Shown here: positions 23,290-35,933 of the stretch, one piece after another | How the letters are laid out: each line of letters begins with the position of its first letter | Numbering within the stretch: the first letter of the stretch is position 1 | Assembly (NCBI GenBank): GCA_950295325.1 | Contig: OX485806.1 | Location: forward strand, 15,626,001 to 15,690,000 | Reading direction: 5' to 3' | Length of the DNA: 64,000 nucleotides | Source: Polytrichum commune | Lineage: Eukaryota; Streptophyta; Polytrichopsida; Polytrichales; Polytrichaceae | The notes under the pieces: generated by a model | Database searches by the model: none | Seen by the model: only the letters and a program-made list of their open reading frames with translations | What the model was told of the DNA's origin: nothing | Position numbers and translations under genes: made by a program

Positions 23290-24525
23290 AGAATATGCAG
23301 TATCGTACATAGGCCACTTACCGCTCACAGCCATTGACCGTGCACTTTACCGTGCACTTCACCGTTCACTTTTAAACTTTAAATTTTGAATCTTTTTATG
23401 ATTGAACAGTTAAGGAAATTGAAGTGGGAGCTCAAAAATGTTACATTTCAAGATTTAGAAGCAAATGCAAAGAGAATGAGCATCAAACAAACAATATTGA
23501 TGCTCCAAGGTGGATCAATTTTCTCGTGAAATTCCAATGACAAGTAAGACAATATTTTCAATTTGATTATGTAAACTTGATTTTTGCTTCATTGTATGTC
23601 ATATATGTTAGTATGTCAACCTCTCAATTTTTACAAGCATTATTGATTTTCAAATATTCGATTTTGTATGTTGTTACAGGAACAATGTCCATCAACAAGA
23701 AGTCCTTTCCAACATCTTGAAGATCCCTTCATTCCCTAAAGCTTCTAGAAGAAAGCCTAAGAATCCCAAAAGATTGAATCCTCATGGAAAATGCTTAACT
23801 TCACAAACATATACTTTGGAAAGGCAAAGAGTTGCAAACGAGTTGGAAGATTTTCTCAGAAATTGTGCGATCTTGTTGATCTTTTTTTTATAAACAAGCT
23901 ATGTAAGTCTTCTTTAGTTTCAACGGTGCCGATCGTGAAAATTACCCCACTCTAATAAGAAATTGAGCTTGCTACAAGAGCTAATCAAGAAAACATGACC
24001 TAAGCTAAAACACCCCCGGTCCTTTAGGGGTTAACAAGCAAGAAGAGAAGAAGCAAAGAAGAGTAGACCTTGCAAAAGCGAAGAATGATCAAAAAATCCG
24101 GAAGCAGCTTGAAAAGGAGAAGGTAGCAGAACTGAAGAAGAAAGAAAAACAAGAATGCCCAACAGAAAATAAGGTTGAGAAAAAACAAGAAATGAGGCTT
24201 AAAAGCCAACAACGTCCAACAGTTGTGTTTGCAAAAAAAAAAAGCTTCTTTTGTAACGCCTCTAGCAAAAGTTGAATGAACATTGATAGTGCACGGTTAG
24301 TGGTCAAGGTAGTTAATTTCCAATGCCCAATACAGTTGTATAAAGAACTATGAAAAGGTCATGATTTTTCAATAAAAATTTCCATTTTACTTTTCAACAC
24401 TAATATTAAGTGAGCCATTAATTTAATTCAAATACCAAATTTGGAAAATTTTGCTACCCACCTCAAAAAATAAAACATCAAAGTCAAATGTGCACGGTTA
24501 GTAGCCTGCTTACGATATGCCAATT
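23290..24525 (+). mobile_element. Transposon family D, copy 1, with ACCGTGCAC subterminal repeats
   Basis: The left end carries GCAGTATCGTACATAGGCCA followed by repeated ACCGTGCAC/ACCGCTCAC/ACCGTTCAC words. The right end read in reverse has GGCATATCGTAAGCAGGCTA followed by ACCGTGCAC. The ends are therefore imperfect inverted repeats with subterminal motifs, as in class II DNA transposons. Inside, reverse-related coding remnants are visible: a KIPSFPKASRRKPKNPKR-type basic segment near 23,720-23,790, and a Lys-rich helix beginning near 24,045 (RRVDLAKAKNDQKIRKQLEK) that matches family D copy 2. Stops and frameshifts break these frames. The superfamily could not be assigned. Confidence 0.5.
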
Positions 24526-24818
24526 GTGTCCCCCCCACGGGCCATCACCACACGGCCATGGGTAGGAGATGGTAAACGGACATCGCATGTTGGTGTAAAA
24601 ACACTAATGTTTCTTTTTCCTCTTTTTTGTTTGTTTGTTTTCACAATGATTTGATCCTACATTGGTTACATATATTTCTAAGTTCACATACACTTAACTG
24701 TAGTTGAATAATGTTATGAAATTTTCTCCGGAGGCATGTGTCGTTGTTCTTGTCATTGAGATGAGGTGAGGGGGAGGGGACCGAGGTGGTTGAGGACCGT
24801 ATATATGGTACCAAGATG

Positions 24819-24839
24819 CTCTCTCTCTCTCTCTCTCTC
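24819..24839. repeat. (CT)n microsatellite
   Basis: Uninterrupted CT dinucleotides ending in CTCA. Confidence 0.9.
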
Positions 24840-25059
24840 ATTGTGTTGGCCGTGTACGTACGTAACTTAGTGCAATCAAAAGAAGCTTCACCTTTGAAGG
24901 ACGGGAGGAGTTGAGTTGTGATCCTTTGCATACTAGACCTCTATGATGAAGACTTTTGTAGAATTCAATAGCGTTTGGTCCCCTTTCTTTCGGGCACATC
25001 ATTCGGTAAATTTTCCTCCAATCAACCATCATGTGAATATAGGACACTACAACTTGCAT

Positions 25060-25070
25060 GGGGGGGGGGG
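25060..25070. repeat. Poly-G tract (G11)
   Basis: Eleven consecutive G in AT-rich DNA. Confidence 0.9.
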
Positions 25071-25314
25071 TTTCCACCATAATTTGATCATAGTTGCCAA
25101 TGTTGTCTACTAATGGTTTGAAAATACGTGCATGTTGTTTTCGTGAATCGAAGAAAATAGGTTCAAAATTGGTAACAATGAATTCAATATACTTTTAGCA
25201 ATGGTATTTGGAGCATGCATAATGGAATCTGAACTTCCTAGTTTGGATGATATGGCAACTTTATAGAGAAAGTCAAAGTGCTATGACGTTATGAGGTTTT
25301 CCTTTATTTTGCAG

Positions 25315-25474
25315 AGTATGCTACTTCAATCCTCCTCCTTTACAACCATGCATGCTCGACCCTTGGGCAAATGTTGGGAAGGTTGCACGAATAAGATACG
25401 CTAGAGAGCTTGCTAGGGAGTACGAGATTGCTTTGAATGTGAAAGGGAAGTATGGCATACATAGGACTCCTTTG
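25315..25474 (+). other. Orphan exon-like segment
   Basis: A pyrimidine-rich tract ending TTTATTTTGCAG precedes this segment and a consensus-like donor TTTG|GTAAGA follows it. One frame (starting at 25,316) is open for 53 codons with an ordinary globular composition, including PPPLQPCMLDPWANVGK and a charged helix-like ARIRYARELAREYEI. I do not recognise the protein and found no flanking exons. It may be a gene fragment carried by a transposon, an exon of a decayed gene, or chance. Confidence 0.3.
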
Positions 25475-26956
25475 GTAAGATGACTTCACATTAATGCAAA
25501 TTCAATTTGATGAAGGTTCCAAGCTAGTTCATGAACCTCTCAACCAATGTTATCACAGTGTTCTACCAATTTCAAGAACCTTCTAAATTAGTTCATGGTT
25601 CTTCCAAACCGACTTGACATGTGGCACACTTAAATTTTAATGTCCACATTTAAAAGTACACCTTTTTACACTCATTAACATGCCCCTATCAGTATCACCT
25701 AACACTTGGGGTCAGGGGCATTGCATGACAACCACCAACCATTAGTTGTAGCCACCCCATCATCCATGGTTTGATTTTCACATAAGGTAGGAGCACCTCA
25801 AACCGAGAAGTTAAGGTATTTGGCATACATGTAGTAACTATATGAACCAAATATATCTATATCGCGTAGAAAAAAAAAAAGACAAGGTGTATTGCAATTT
25901 ATCCCCCCCCCCCCCCTCAATATTGAAATATTTACAAAATTTTGAAGTGAAAATCATGTTGGCACCCAAAACCATTAAGAGACCTTAATGTTCACATGGT
26001 GAACATTCTCAAATCAACATGTACTTGTTATGCAAGATGTCAAGGGTGTTGGTTTTAGGTGTTGGCTTGGTTCGAGTTGCTCTTACCCTAACCGGAAACC
26101 ATGATTTCGAGATAGAGCTTTATTTCTTACTTGCCCCATTCCCTTATGTGGTAAAATGTGCATAGCATGCAACGGATTTGTAAGCGGAGGGTGGGGTTGT
26201 GTGGTTAATTTGGGCTTAATTTCACTACGTACTATAATCATGTAAACTTACAAACACTCTTAATCCTTAATTTCTCCTATGTAAATATCTACACCCTCTC
26301 CAAGTTTGTTGGTTAACTCATCTCAACTATGCCCCAATGAACTAATCTGTGGACTTCGAAATTAATCCGTTGTGAATTCAATGTGGAGAAATAGCTTTGA
26401 AATTACACACTATTTCATGTCATTTTTTAGTGTGTAATTGAGAGGTACACTTGTTTGCAAACAATGGCCTCCCACCGTTTTTCTTGCAATATGTAGTGCA
26501 TGAATGTCATCTCCACACGGAACTCAAGTGGCAAGTGGGTCTTAGCCAATTTCGGAATGGTAATGTTACAAATCTTGACAAGGGAAATAAAAATTGTCAT
26601 AATAGAGAGCCTCTACAATACTAACTTATTACATAGGACACACACACCCAACATCTGCATTGAACTTGAAACCAACACTATGTTCCGTAATAATATAGTT
26701 GGAGGCTTAATATGCACAACAACGCACATAGTAGATGGTTCTAGATTATGTGTTGGCTTTAAGTATGCCTACCTCCTTGAGTGGTGTTATAGCATTTATA
26801 ACTTATTTCTACTAGTGACTTATTGTAGCTAGGGACCAAGTGGGATTCAAGTACGTATTCTCCAATTTAGAAACAATGAATGTTAGAATTGAAGGGAACG
26901 AAGTAATTTCATGTTGTAACAGAGAGCCCGCCCTCTATGGTGTTAACTCACATACA
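25475..26956. other. Intergenic region with C14 tract, no gene recognised
   Basis: Contains a 14-base poly-C run at 25,903-25,916. A 110-codon open frame at 26,500-26,832 has no recognisable family. Isolated family-E ends (AGAGAGCC with CTCTA) occur near 26,600 and 26,920, so parts of this stretch derive from MITE fragments. Confidence 0.4.
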
Positions 26957-27102
26957 ATAGAGGGTTCTCTATTTCATCTTTACATGTGCCAGAACGTGGT
27001 TTCTACGTTGGATACAAGCAGGTTGTAGCGAATGCGAGCATGACACGTGACACAATTCGTGAAGAGGTTAATAATTTTGGATCGGAATAGAGAGCCCTCT
27101 AC
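26957..27102 (+). mobile_element. MITE family E, copy 2
   Basis: Bounded by ATAGAGGGTTCTCTATTTC on the left and GGAATAGAGAGCCCTCTAC on the right, an imperfect inverted repeat. The interior resembles the copies at 8,545-8,704 and 27,833-27,985 (CATCTTTACATGTGCCAGAA, TGGATACAAG). Confidence 0.6.
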
Positions 27103-27316
27103 AAGGCTTGTATTATTTATAGCCGCTATATATATGTCATGCATATTGATTGTATTCATGCATTGAGGATCGGTGCCACATTGTTATTGACGAAATCAAC
27201 CACACAAGTGGGTTCCATAGACCTCACATTCGCATAAGTAGGTGTGTACCTTGGCCATCACGGAACAATTTGCAATTGAAGAAGTGTATCCAAACCGACA
27301 CCTAAGCTATATGAGT

Positions 27317-27680
27317 CTTGAATGGTTAGTTCTTCTTCCAACAATCCACTCCTCCTAGGACATGAAACACACACTTCTTAGTATGAGATCATTAGCAAAT
27401 TCAAATCGACACCATAGCCATGTTTCTCATAATTGTTGGAGCTCATATGGATATATTTTCATTATCAAAATGAAAATTATTGTGCTCATTAATTGGTCAA
27501 GTGGGGCCCCCTTCAGTTATGTTGACTATTGAACCTAGTATGGTTACTATATTTTAAGCATGCAATGTAGTCAATCTTAGAAACATGTCTTTATGGTAAC
27601 CATTCTTGGAGCCACACCAAACCACATACCACTTAAACATAGATGTCCGATTAAGATAAGTGATTGATTTAGGCAAGTCA
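27317..27680 (+). repeat. Dispersed repeat family A, copy 5
   Basis: Forward copy: CCTAGGACATGAAACACACA, GTATGAGATCATTAGCAAAT, GTTTCTCATAATTG, a short GGGGCCCCC tract in place of the longer G/C run, GAAACATGTCTTTATGG, GGAGCCACACC and CACATACCACTTAAACATAG. Confidence 0.65.
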
Positions 27681-27832
27681 ACCTTAGGGTCCAGCCACAC
27701 CACCTAGTTAAGAGAATTAGCTAACTTACAAATTAATGCGGCTTAACTAACCAAAGTTCTAGCTAACTAAAATCATGGCCGCACCGCCTAACTAGTCAAA
27801 TTAACCAACAATGTGAGTTAGTGACATCAACT

Positions 27833-27985
27833 ACCATGAAGGGCTCTCTATTCCAACACATAAGAATTATTCCTCCCCTCACAGTTTGCCATGTGTCATG
27901 CTCACATTTGCTATGACCCACTTGTATCCCACGTGGAAACTACATTCCTGCACATGTAAAGACGAAAGAGGGAGCCCTCTACGGT
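27833..27985 (-). mobile_element. MITE family E, copy 3
   Basis: Left end ACCATGAAGGGCTCTCTATTC and right end GAGGGAGCCCTCTACGGT form an imperfect inverted repeat of about 20 bases. The interior is the reverse complement of copies 1 and 2 (for example CTTGTATCCCACGTGG against CCATATGGGATTCAAG-like words). Confidence 0.6.
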
Positions 27986-29989
27986 AACTCATATGTGGGC
28001 TAACCACTTGCATAGCCACACATCCCAGTTACCACTAACCAAAGATTGACCAATTTAAGAGAGGGGGTAAGGTTGACCGACCAAAGTTTTGCTCAACTTG
28101 CCTAGGTTTTGAACATGATACTAATTATGATACATTATGATTTTGTGGCCCACACCATTTGTGTTTCATTATGAATAAGATAGATAATAATACAATGTGT
28201 AGAATTAAGTAGTATTATTGATCTAAATTTGAACATTAAAAATGTTTTCTAATCATGGTTTATCACTAAATTATGATTTCTCACTTGAAAATGTATGCTA
28301 CTTTAGGATGATGTAAGAAATAACGTGGTCCACCTCATAGCGGAATGGAGAAGAGATGGGGAAAATGAAAGGCGGCCATTTAAGACAAAAACTTGGGCTT
28401 CTCATTTGTAAAAGCTAGTTAGCATTAGGGGTATGGATGAGTTAAGATGTATTCACAAAAGCAAAGCCCCAAGAGCTAGCCAACTTCTAGTTTGATAACT
28501 TATTATTTAAACCTTAATTTTTAACTAGGTCGTGCAGCCCTAAGACACATCAACTCTCACATAGGTTAGCTACCTCGTATGTTAGCTAACTCTCTTAACC
28601 AGGGAGTGCGGGCACAATATAACTAATTTTAGTGGTTACTTACTCTACCCGAAGCCTTAACTGGGATGTGCAGCTGGACTCTTAATAAGCTATGACACTG
28701 GAATTCATCCAATCTAGAGTAGAGGCACCCATAATTGATCACTTAGGAGATTATGCACCAAATTTGAAGAAGGTATAAGGTGGTGCAAAAACTTCCCATG
28801 TAGGAAGATAAAAATAAGGGGAGTGCACAATTTTGAGCAGCTTTATTCATGAAATTGAAACTAATATGAGTTTTTGAACCCTAAAGTTGGCTCGAACATA
28901 TTACCAATGACTAGAGTCTACCATAACCGCTCATTTTAACCATGCAATCCGCCTCACTTTAGCCCTTAAAACCATGACATGTGTCATGGCATTACTGGTT
29001 CTAACCTAATCAAAATTTAGTCCCAACCTCATCAAAATTCCAATACCCTATGGATTGCCGATTGGGTCCTGGTCAAGAATAGGCGCCTCTACTATCTATA
29101 TGCATGTAGTACTTCATACAATAGCTTCAGTTGTTATGCATTTTGCCTATCGCATGTTGATTTTAAGTGCATTTTAAGCAATACGTGTCAAGAACATCTA
29201 TATTTGATAGAAGTCAAAGCACGAAGCACTCCATGGTAGTATATAATGAGTTGCACCTTGAGAGAGAAGAAAAAAAGTTATATATATATATATATATATA
29301 TATACTTTTTGCTTCCTCTAGTGGCCCAAACGCTTTGGGTTGTTGGGGATAAACTAACAAGTATTAAATGGCAAAGTTATGGTCGTCGATTCCCATGAGA
29401 ATTCACCAAGAAGATGAGAATTCTAGAGGACGACCTCAACGTTCACTACACTAAGCACCATCTCATTTAGTGTGGCCCATACTATATCAATGTACAGTAA
29501 TTGTCTTACAATCACTTGGTGATAACTAGAGAGGGTGTCATATGATACTTGGTGCCACATGATAAGTCACGAGGACCATTCTATCTAAAATGGTAGACCA
29601 ATTTTAATGGCACACTAAATAAGATGCCTAGAGTGTAACCCTGAGCAACCATGTAGCCAAGGTGTCATGACAACCATGTAGTTGTAGGTGGAAACATTGA
29701 TTGAAAACCTCTTGTAACTCTTCATAGTTTATTTCATTTTGGTTGACTTGGCCATGCAACTCACATCAAAGGCTCCACAATATTCTAACAACATTAAGTT
29801 GCATTGAATCGTTTTTAAACTTACACGGGGTTAAGTTGTAAGTGGATCCCAAAAGTGGTCTTAAAACCAACCATGTTTGCACATATTGTATAAAGGGTTG
29901 TTTTGAGTGGTGACCGTGAGAGTGATGTTGATTGGTGATCATTTAGAACTTAGAATTTGATATTTAAGCTACAATTTATCCTTATTTGG
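27986..29989. other. Intergenic, with (TA)n microsatellite at 29,279-29,304
   Basis: No gene recognised. Sequence is rich in short words such as AGCTAACT and TTAGTTAGCT. A TA dinucleotide run lies at 29,279-29,304. Confidence 0.45.
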
Positions 29990-30350
29990 TTACTTTCCTT
30001 GTAAGAACACTTACATTTGAATGGTATGTGGTCTGATGTGGCTCCAAAAATAGATTACCAAAAAGATGTGTGTTTAAAAGAGATTGGATCACATGCTCAA
30101 AATATGATAACCGTTCTAGACTTACTAGTCAACATAAATAAGGGGGAGGGGGACAAGGAAACTTTATGACCATTCAATGAGTGAGGAAACATTCACTTTG
30201 ATAATAAGATATTTATATGAGCTCTGAAAATTATGATGAAAGTGGCTATGGCCTCAATTTGGAAATGCTAACCATCTTGTACTAATCACGTGTGATATGT
30301 CCTAGTAGAGGCGGGATAGTTGGAATTCGTAACCATTTAAGACCCACCTA
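29990..30350 (-). repeat. Dispersed repeat family A, copy 6
   Basis: Reverse copy. Plus-strand words are TTTGAATGGTATGTGGTCTG, GATGTGGCTCC, AAAAGAGATTGGATCACATG, AGGGGGAGGGGGACAAGG at the G-tract position, ACTTTGATAATAAGATATTT, GAGCTCTGAAAATTATGATG and ACTAATCACGTGTGATATG. Confidence 0.65.
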
Positions 30351-30487
30351 TCTGAGGGAGATCAAATTGGGATGGAGTACTTTAGAAAACTAACCTTTTA
30401 AGAGAAGGGTTTTAGTTTGGATGGTATGCGAGGTACGCGTGTATTCATCCAAAGGTAAGACATGTCATCCTCACTAAATTCTGGACA

Positions 30488-30875
30488 ACTACACTAAATA
30501 TGATAGTTAGTGTCACCAATTCTAATTGTCTCGCTCAATACTAATTGTAAACCATGGTATAGTGTCACCAACACTAAATGTTAACCCCACATTATTTGTC
30601 ATTCCTTGTTAATAAAAATTTTAAGGGGTTATAGATTGGCAGTGTTGCAATTACTGTCACTCACCAAGTGATTTTACATCCAAGGTTCAGTCATCCATGA
30701 CAATATTTCATCATAGGTTGGTGACAAGAGAAGGCAGGGTTTTGGGCCAATGGATGGACTCATCCATCCTCCATGATAGTATTTGTTCACTTATGCATAA
30801 GAAGTGTCATCCGAAAAGTCATAGTGACATAAAATGCCCTCTGACACTAAATTTCATATTTAGTGTAGTACTACT
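30488..30875 (+). mobile_element. MITE family C (TACACTAAATATGAT ends), copy 1
   Basis: The left end CTACACTAAATATGATAGTT and right end AAATTTCATATTTAGTGTAG are inverted repeats. The interior (CACCAACACTAAATGT, ATTTGTCATTCCTTGTTAAT, TTCATCATAGG-type words) matches the reverse complement of 45,458-45,842, so this is a multi-copy element. No coding capacity. Confidence 0.7.
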
Positions 30876-31024
30876 ACGACATGATTTGGACTCCAAATTC
30901 GTCACATCACCTGGACACATTTGGACTCAAAATCATAAAGATTCTGATGACTCCTAGTAAGGGCCCCTATAACAATGCATATATACCTACTACACTAGGC
31001 ATATCTTTCCTTTTGAGAATTAAC

Positions 31025-31350
31025 TACACAAAATATGATATTTAGTGTTTGATTACATTTAGTGTTGTTACCACCCTATCATTGCTCAACACTAATTTTC
31101 AATTCTTTGACAATTAGTGTTAGACATAAATGTGTCGCTACCTTCCCTACTGCCACCTCCCTTATTGTATCCTTTTTTTCTTCATATCTTTACTAACATT
31201 AAATTCAAACATTTAACTTCCACATATTACCATAGTTGATATTTAGTGTTTGAGTTTACATTTGATGTTACTTATTTTCATAGGGTTATTGATATTTAGT
31301 GTATGCATTCGTATTTAGTGTATCAAACACTAAATATCATATTTTGTGTA
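31025..31350. mobile_element. MITE family C-related element with perfect 29-bp terminal inverted repeats
   Basis: The left end 31,025-31,053 begins TACACAAAATATGATATTTA and the right end 31,322-31,350 is its exact reverse complement over 29 bases by eye. Several more ATTTAGTGTT words occur inside. The element is 326 bp long and non-coding. Confidence 0.8.
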
Positions 31351-32776
31351 ACATTCTAATTATGCCTACATCCAGGCCTTGAAGGTCTACTAAGGACCAC
31401 TTCGCGCACGAGACTGAGAGCCCGTGACCATTGCACTTCAAGCAACTCTCATTGGTGGAAAAGGCGGAGCCGGTCCAAGTTCACTTCACACTACGCTTGA
31501 GGGACCAACTGAGTATGTGAATGCACGATGGATGTAAAGTCTACATGGATCCCTACATGACACCAAATGGATCATGTTTCATGGTCACTTGGACTATCTT
31601 CAAAAACCCACCTCTTGGAGGTAGGCCTGACACAAAACTGAGAGACCATGAGACTATGAACGCTCACAACCATTGATTTATTATATATTATCATACGTGA
31701 GGACCCGCATGAATAGAAATGTATTGAAATAGCATTTGGGCGAGGGCCCGGTCACATACGGCTTCACACTACACTTGAGGGTCCATGACCATACTACGTG
31801 ATTTTGGAGATGTATTGGGACGACGGTCTTTGGACACTTTCTTTTGGGCTCTCACAATTTCATGGTCACGGCTCTTGGCTCATGTGTGAAGTGGCCCTAA
31901 CATGTCACACATTGGCATCACACTTCACTAATCATGTCATCCTTAAAGTGCACCTATTTAATCCTCTTAAGTACTTCAACCTTATTCTCGAGCACATACA
32001 TACAACATCACAAGTTTGACTCTAAGTTTAATTGAAACCCTTTAATAGCGCGAGCATGTTCCTATGTATGCGGTCAACCATGCCTTGCTCCAAACAAATC
32101 AACTAACTTAGTGTCCGAGGAGATTTTTGGACACAATCGGTCAAAACCCTAGTGTTTCCAAGTCCAAAGGTTACATGTTGCGATCTTTTGGTTTTTTCTT
32201 TATTAACATGAGGTACATTCGGTAGAGTCCTATGGAATGATCGGTCATTTTCCCGAAGCCTTGAACCTCAACCGCTTAATTCTCAAACTCAACCGGTTCA
32301 TCGATTTCATCACCCAATATATTATGTATTTGTTTTCTTCCATTCACTAGTTTTGTTTATAGCAACACGAGCAATCACTACATTGTCCTAATAAATTTCA
32401 AATATTTCTTTGATAGTTTGAGTAGATTTTTTCTATAACATGAAAAGTAATGTAAGTCATAGAATTTATTAACCAAACATGTAATCAGAATACGATGGGA
32501 AGGTGAAGTTCAACTTTTATATCCAAATTTTAGACTTTTATAGGGCAAAATGTAGTATAGTGTCGGTGGAAATGCTCAAAACTCCAACTTTTTGGTTGGA
32601 ACTCTTCAAATTCATAGATTGCAATAGAACATTGGCTTCACAATCTTCATTTCATGAGATGAACTTGTAAACAATTAAAACCATCGTCAAGATGGAATTC
32701 AAGCTTGGCAGACGGAAAAGCTCCAAGGTGGTGGGGGGGCTCATGAGGCAAATAAGGATCGACACTTATTGCATAC
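31351..32776. other. Intergenic, no gene recognised
   Basis: The longest open frame is 73 codons (31,798-32,019) and is unremarkable. No RNA gene was recognised. Confidence 0.45.
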
Positions 32777-33012
32777 CCACACTAAATATGATATTATTTA
32801 GTGTCACTCACTATTTGGATTTACACAATGCTATATATCTTTATTTGATGTAATTTCATTCCCAAGTAAAGTTGTTAATGGTCTATAATGTCCAAACAAC
32901 CAAATCTAACATATGTTGGTAAAATTTGAGGCATATAGTAAATACATATAGCCTTGCTTAATTCCAAATAGTACCTCACACTAAATATCATATCATATCA
33001 TATTTAGTGTAG
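32777..33012. mobile_element. MITE family C-related element, short copy
   Basis: Starts CACACTAAATATGATATTAT and ends with a stuttered ATCATATCATATCATATT followed by TAGTGTAGTT, an imperfect inverted-repeat pair. It is about 236 bp long and is the third family-C-like element within 2.6 kb. Confidence 0.6.
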
Positions 33013-33224
33013 TTATCCGGATGAAAGTTCCATGGATGGATGGGTAAAAAAGTTCCATAAGTTGCACAAGGAATGATGATTCCATCGGGCAGCGGGAAAG
33101 GCAAACGAGCAGCATTCAATTTTATTCAACACAAAATAAAATAAAATAAAAATGGGAAAGTCATGTCCGCACTAACAGAAAGAGTCTGTCCACCATGATG
33201 TAAAGTTACCTAAGGTAGGTGGGT

Positions 33225-33510
33225 GTTATTTGGTTCGTTTTTTCATGTTCTCCAACTTCTACCAATTACACAACCAAAATCCGTGTTGCGTTTAGGAAAT
33301 CTACAATGAAACATTTGCAAAAACCGGCCTGAAAATCGGACATCCTTTGATTAAGTTATGGTTATCGGAAGTGCATGTTTGTAGATTGCTGAACTTGATA
33401 CACAAGTCCTCCCGATTTGTGTTCACTATTGAGGTGTAGAGTAGTTATGAATATGGTGAAGATGTAGTCCAATCTCTTTCAAACATCATGTGTCATTGTG
33501 GTGTTTGGTC
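33225..33510 (+). repeat. Dispersed repeat family G, copy 2
   Basis: Direct-orientation match to 17,676-17,950, including TGTTCTCCAACTTCTACC, TTTAGGAAATCTACAATGAA, GGAAGTGCATGTTTGTAGAT and GTAGTCCAATCTCTTTC. Confidence 0.65.
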
Positions 33511-34989
33511 TTTGATCCTCACCAAACCACATACGAATCATATATATATAAGGGGTCCGATTAAGAAAATGATCTAGTTAAGATCCATCTACCTTAGTGC
33601 AAGCATCAATGTTCATCTTTCTTCCTCCCTTTTTCTTCATTATGAATCGCTAAGTCACATTTCCTATGGAAGAAAATAAACCGAGTCGTCCTGCATAAAA
33701 CACGCGCCGAATATTTTGTGGCAGGCCATGTAAGTTGAAGGTGAAAATGTTTGGAACTTCATATAGGGGTTTCCGTTCACCACAACTACCAAGGGGGTGC
33801 AGTAAAAAATGTCCCTCCTAAGTTTGCTGTTAATCCATTACAATTGGGTCTCATTGGACTAATAAATCGGGGTCTTTGACTCCAAATTATGGACCAATCA
33901 AGCTAAAATAGAAATCACTGGACTATACATTGTTTCTCTTCATTTTCACCCTCCTTTTGTAGGTGCCATGAAACTTTGTCCCCCTCATAGCTTGGACATC
34001 TATCGTTTTAAACAATGCTAACTATGGAAGTAGCATCAAAGACCCCAAGTCAATCTAGTAGAAGTTAAGTAGGGATGACTCAAAAGTACATACCTATAGA
34101 AAGTAAGCCTTTACATGTCCTAACATAACTACCGCAAATCCGAAATCATAAATGACTGTAAGTTTACGTGTGTTGTTGGGCCTTGATTGAAAATTTACTT
34201 GGGAGTCATTTCCCCTACTCTCATTGTTCGACGATGTTTTAAACCAAGGGGAGGAGAACTTAACCGGTCACACATTCTCTACTCTATCAATTGGGAAGAA
34301 TTGAGGTGAATATCATTTACTCTTTGAGAATGTTAATTTCTTAAAAAATGAAAATACAATACATTATGTTGGATGTTTTGTTTTAAAAGTATCATGGTAG
34401 ACTGGTTCGAGGTCTTTGAAACAAAGTTTGGTGTCAAATTATCCCAATACACAATCATACGACCTCCCTCCATACTATTCCAAGGCGTGATATGCTCGTA
34501 TGAAACAATTCCCTGTCGCCCTGACATTGTAAGCATGGAAAGGACACTCCTAAACATGGATTACAAATTTGGCTATGCGCTAGTGATTTGTGATTCTAAA
34601 AACATAGATGAAATATCTAGAAACATCCCTAAAATCATAAAATGGATGAAGTTTCAAACTTTTGGATGAGAGTTTGTATAACCATCCACACATTGCTTTT
34701 TCACTCCAATGGTTGTAGCAATGCTCTTCTCTTGAGAATTCGAGATAAAAGTTGCCGCTCCGGAAAACTTAAATACTATCGTAGACATGCTACTAACCGT
34801 GCATATTTGGGTTTCAAATGGTTTTCCACAAGGTGGGTTAAACCTTTTTTATTTTTTTTAAAAAATTTGTAATTAGTAAATGAGATGAGAGTATTGTGGT
34901 AAAATGAAATGACAATTGTATTTGAAAAGTTGTAACCTTTCTACAATCAAGTTCACAACTATATGCATCAATGTGTGATCAATGTGCCA
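33511..34989. other. Intergenic, two unidentified open frames
   Basis: Open frames of 98 codons (34,373-34,669) and 76 codons (34,642-34,872) on the plus strand overlap slightly. The first has a globular composition (for example RPPSILFQGVICSYETIPCR) but I do not recognise a family, and no splice or start context supports either as a gene. ACCGTGCAT words near 34,795 belong to the neighbouring family D element. Confidence 0.35.
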
Positions 34990-35425
34990 TTCACTAACCG
35001 TGCATGTTAGGTTTCACTAAAGGAGCTACAAATGTTGCCCTCTTCTTTGTAGGCATAGGAAATTGATGAGGCTTTGATATTGTCCTTTTGACTTGTGTAG
35101 CCATTTTCTTCTCAAGTTGTTGTTGAATTTTTGCTTCTTTTTTGGCCCTGGCAAGGTTTGCTCTTTTCATCTTCATCAAATTGCTACATCTACACCTTGC
35201 TATGTGATTTGACTGAAGGAAACTCCATGATGAGTGTGAGTTGACAGTGATGTTTTAGGTCATTGGCGCGGTCATGATTGAGTTTGAGAGACATCGGACG
35301 GTTGAGATTGCATGTGATAAAATTTGACGGCCGAGATTAAAAGTACACGGTAAATGGCATGGTGGAGTATCGTGACATGCACGGTAAGTGGTGTTGCACG
35401 GTCAGTAGCATGTCTACGATATAGC
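34990..35425 (-). mobile_element. Transposon family D, copy 2 (truncated)
   Basis: In reverse orientation it carries the end TATATCGTAGACATGCTACT followed by repeats of ACCGTGCA (five ACCGTG words between 35,340 and 35,405, read in reverse). The minus strand also encodes a Lys/Arg-rich helix of about 60 codons (35,179-34,994: KRANLARAKKEAKIQQQLEK) matching the basic segment of copy 1 at about 24,045-24,250. Confidence 0.5.
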
Positions 35426-35933
35426 CACACACTCCCCCGAGCCGTTGACTATGAAATTGAGCACAATAAAGGGGTGGGGTAAGGTAACTAAATTCATTCA
35501 TTGGGAAGGTAGAAAGTGGGGGGAAAGAGAAAGAACAAGAGATGGAAAGAGGAAGATCGGAAGGAGGGGAGGAGGAGGCAGTTACTTTGTTAGGATATTT
35601 TACTACGTGGAGCCCTCGAAGACTCATCATGAACCACGAACTCAAGGAAGAACAAAGCCTTAGAGCAAGTTCATATATATGGGGTCCCAAGTCCCACTCT
35701 TGTTAGCGAGTCCCGACATGGAGGCAAAGTCCCAAGTTTTTGCGCCTCGTGAAACTATTTGAATATGGTTAATCATCATTAAAAGTTGGACATTGATCAT
35801 TATTTCATGCAAATATATTTACGGGTTCTTGTGTTGAGAGTGGGGTCTAATTTTTTGCTCTACCCAACTTGCAATACAAGTCCCAAGCCTCACCCTCCAA
35901 AAAGCGTTGCCATGCAGGCGTCCATGTCATACT

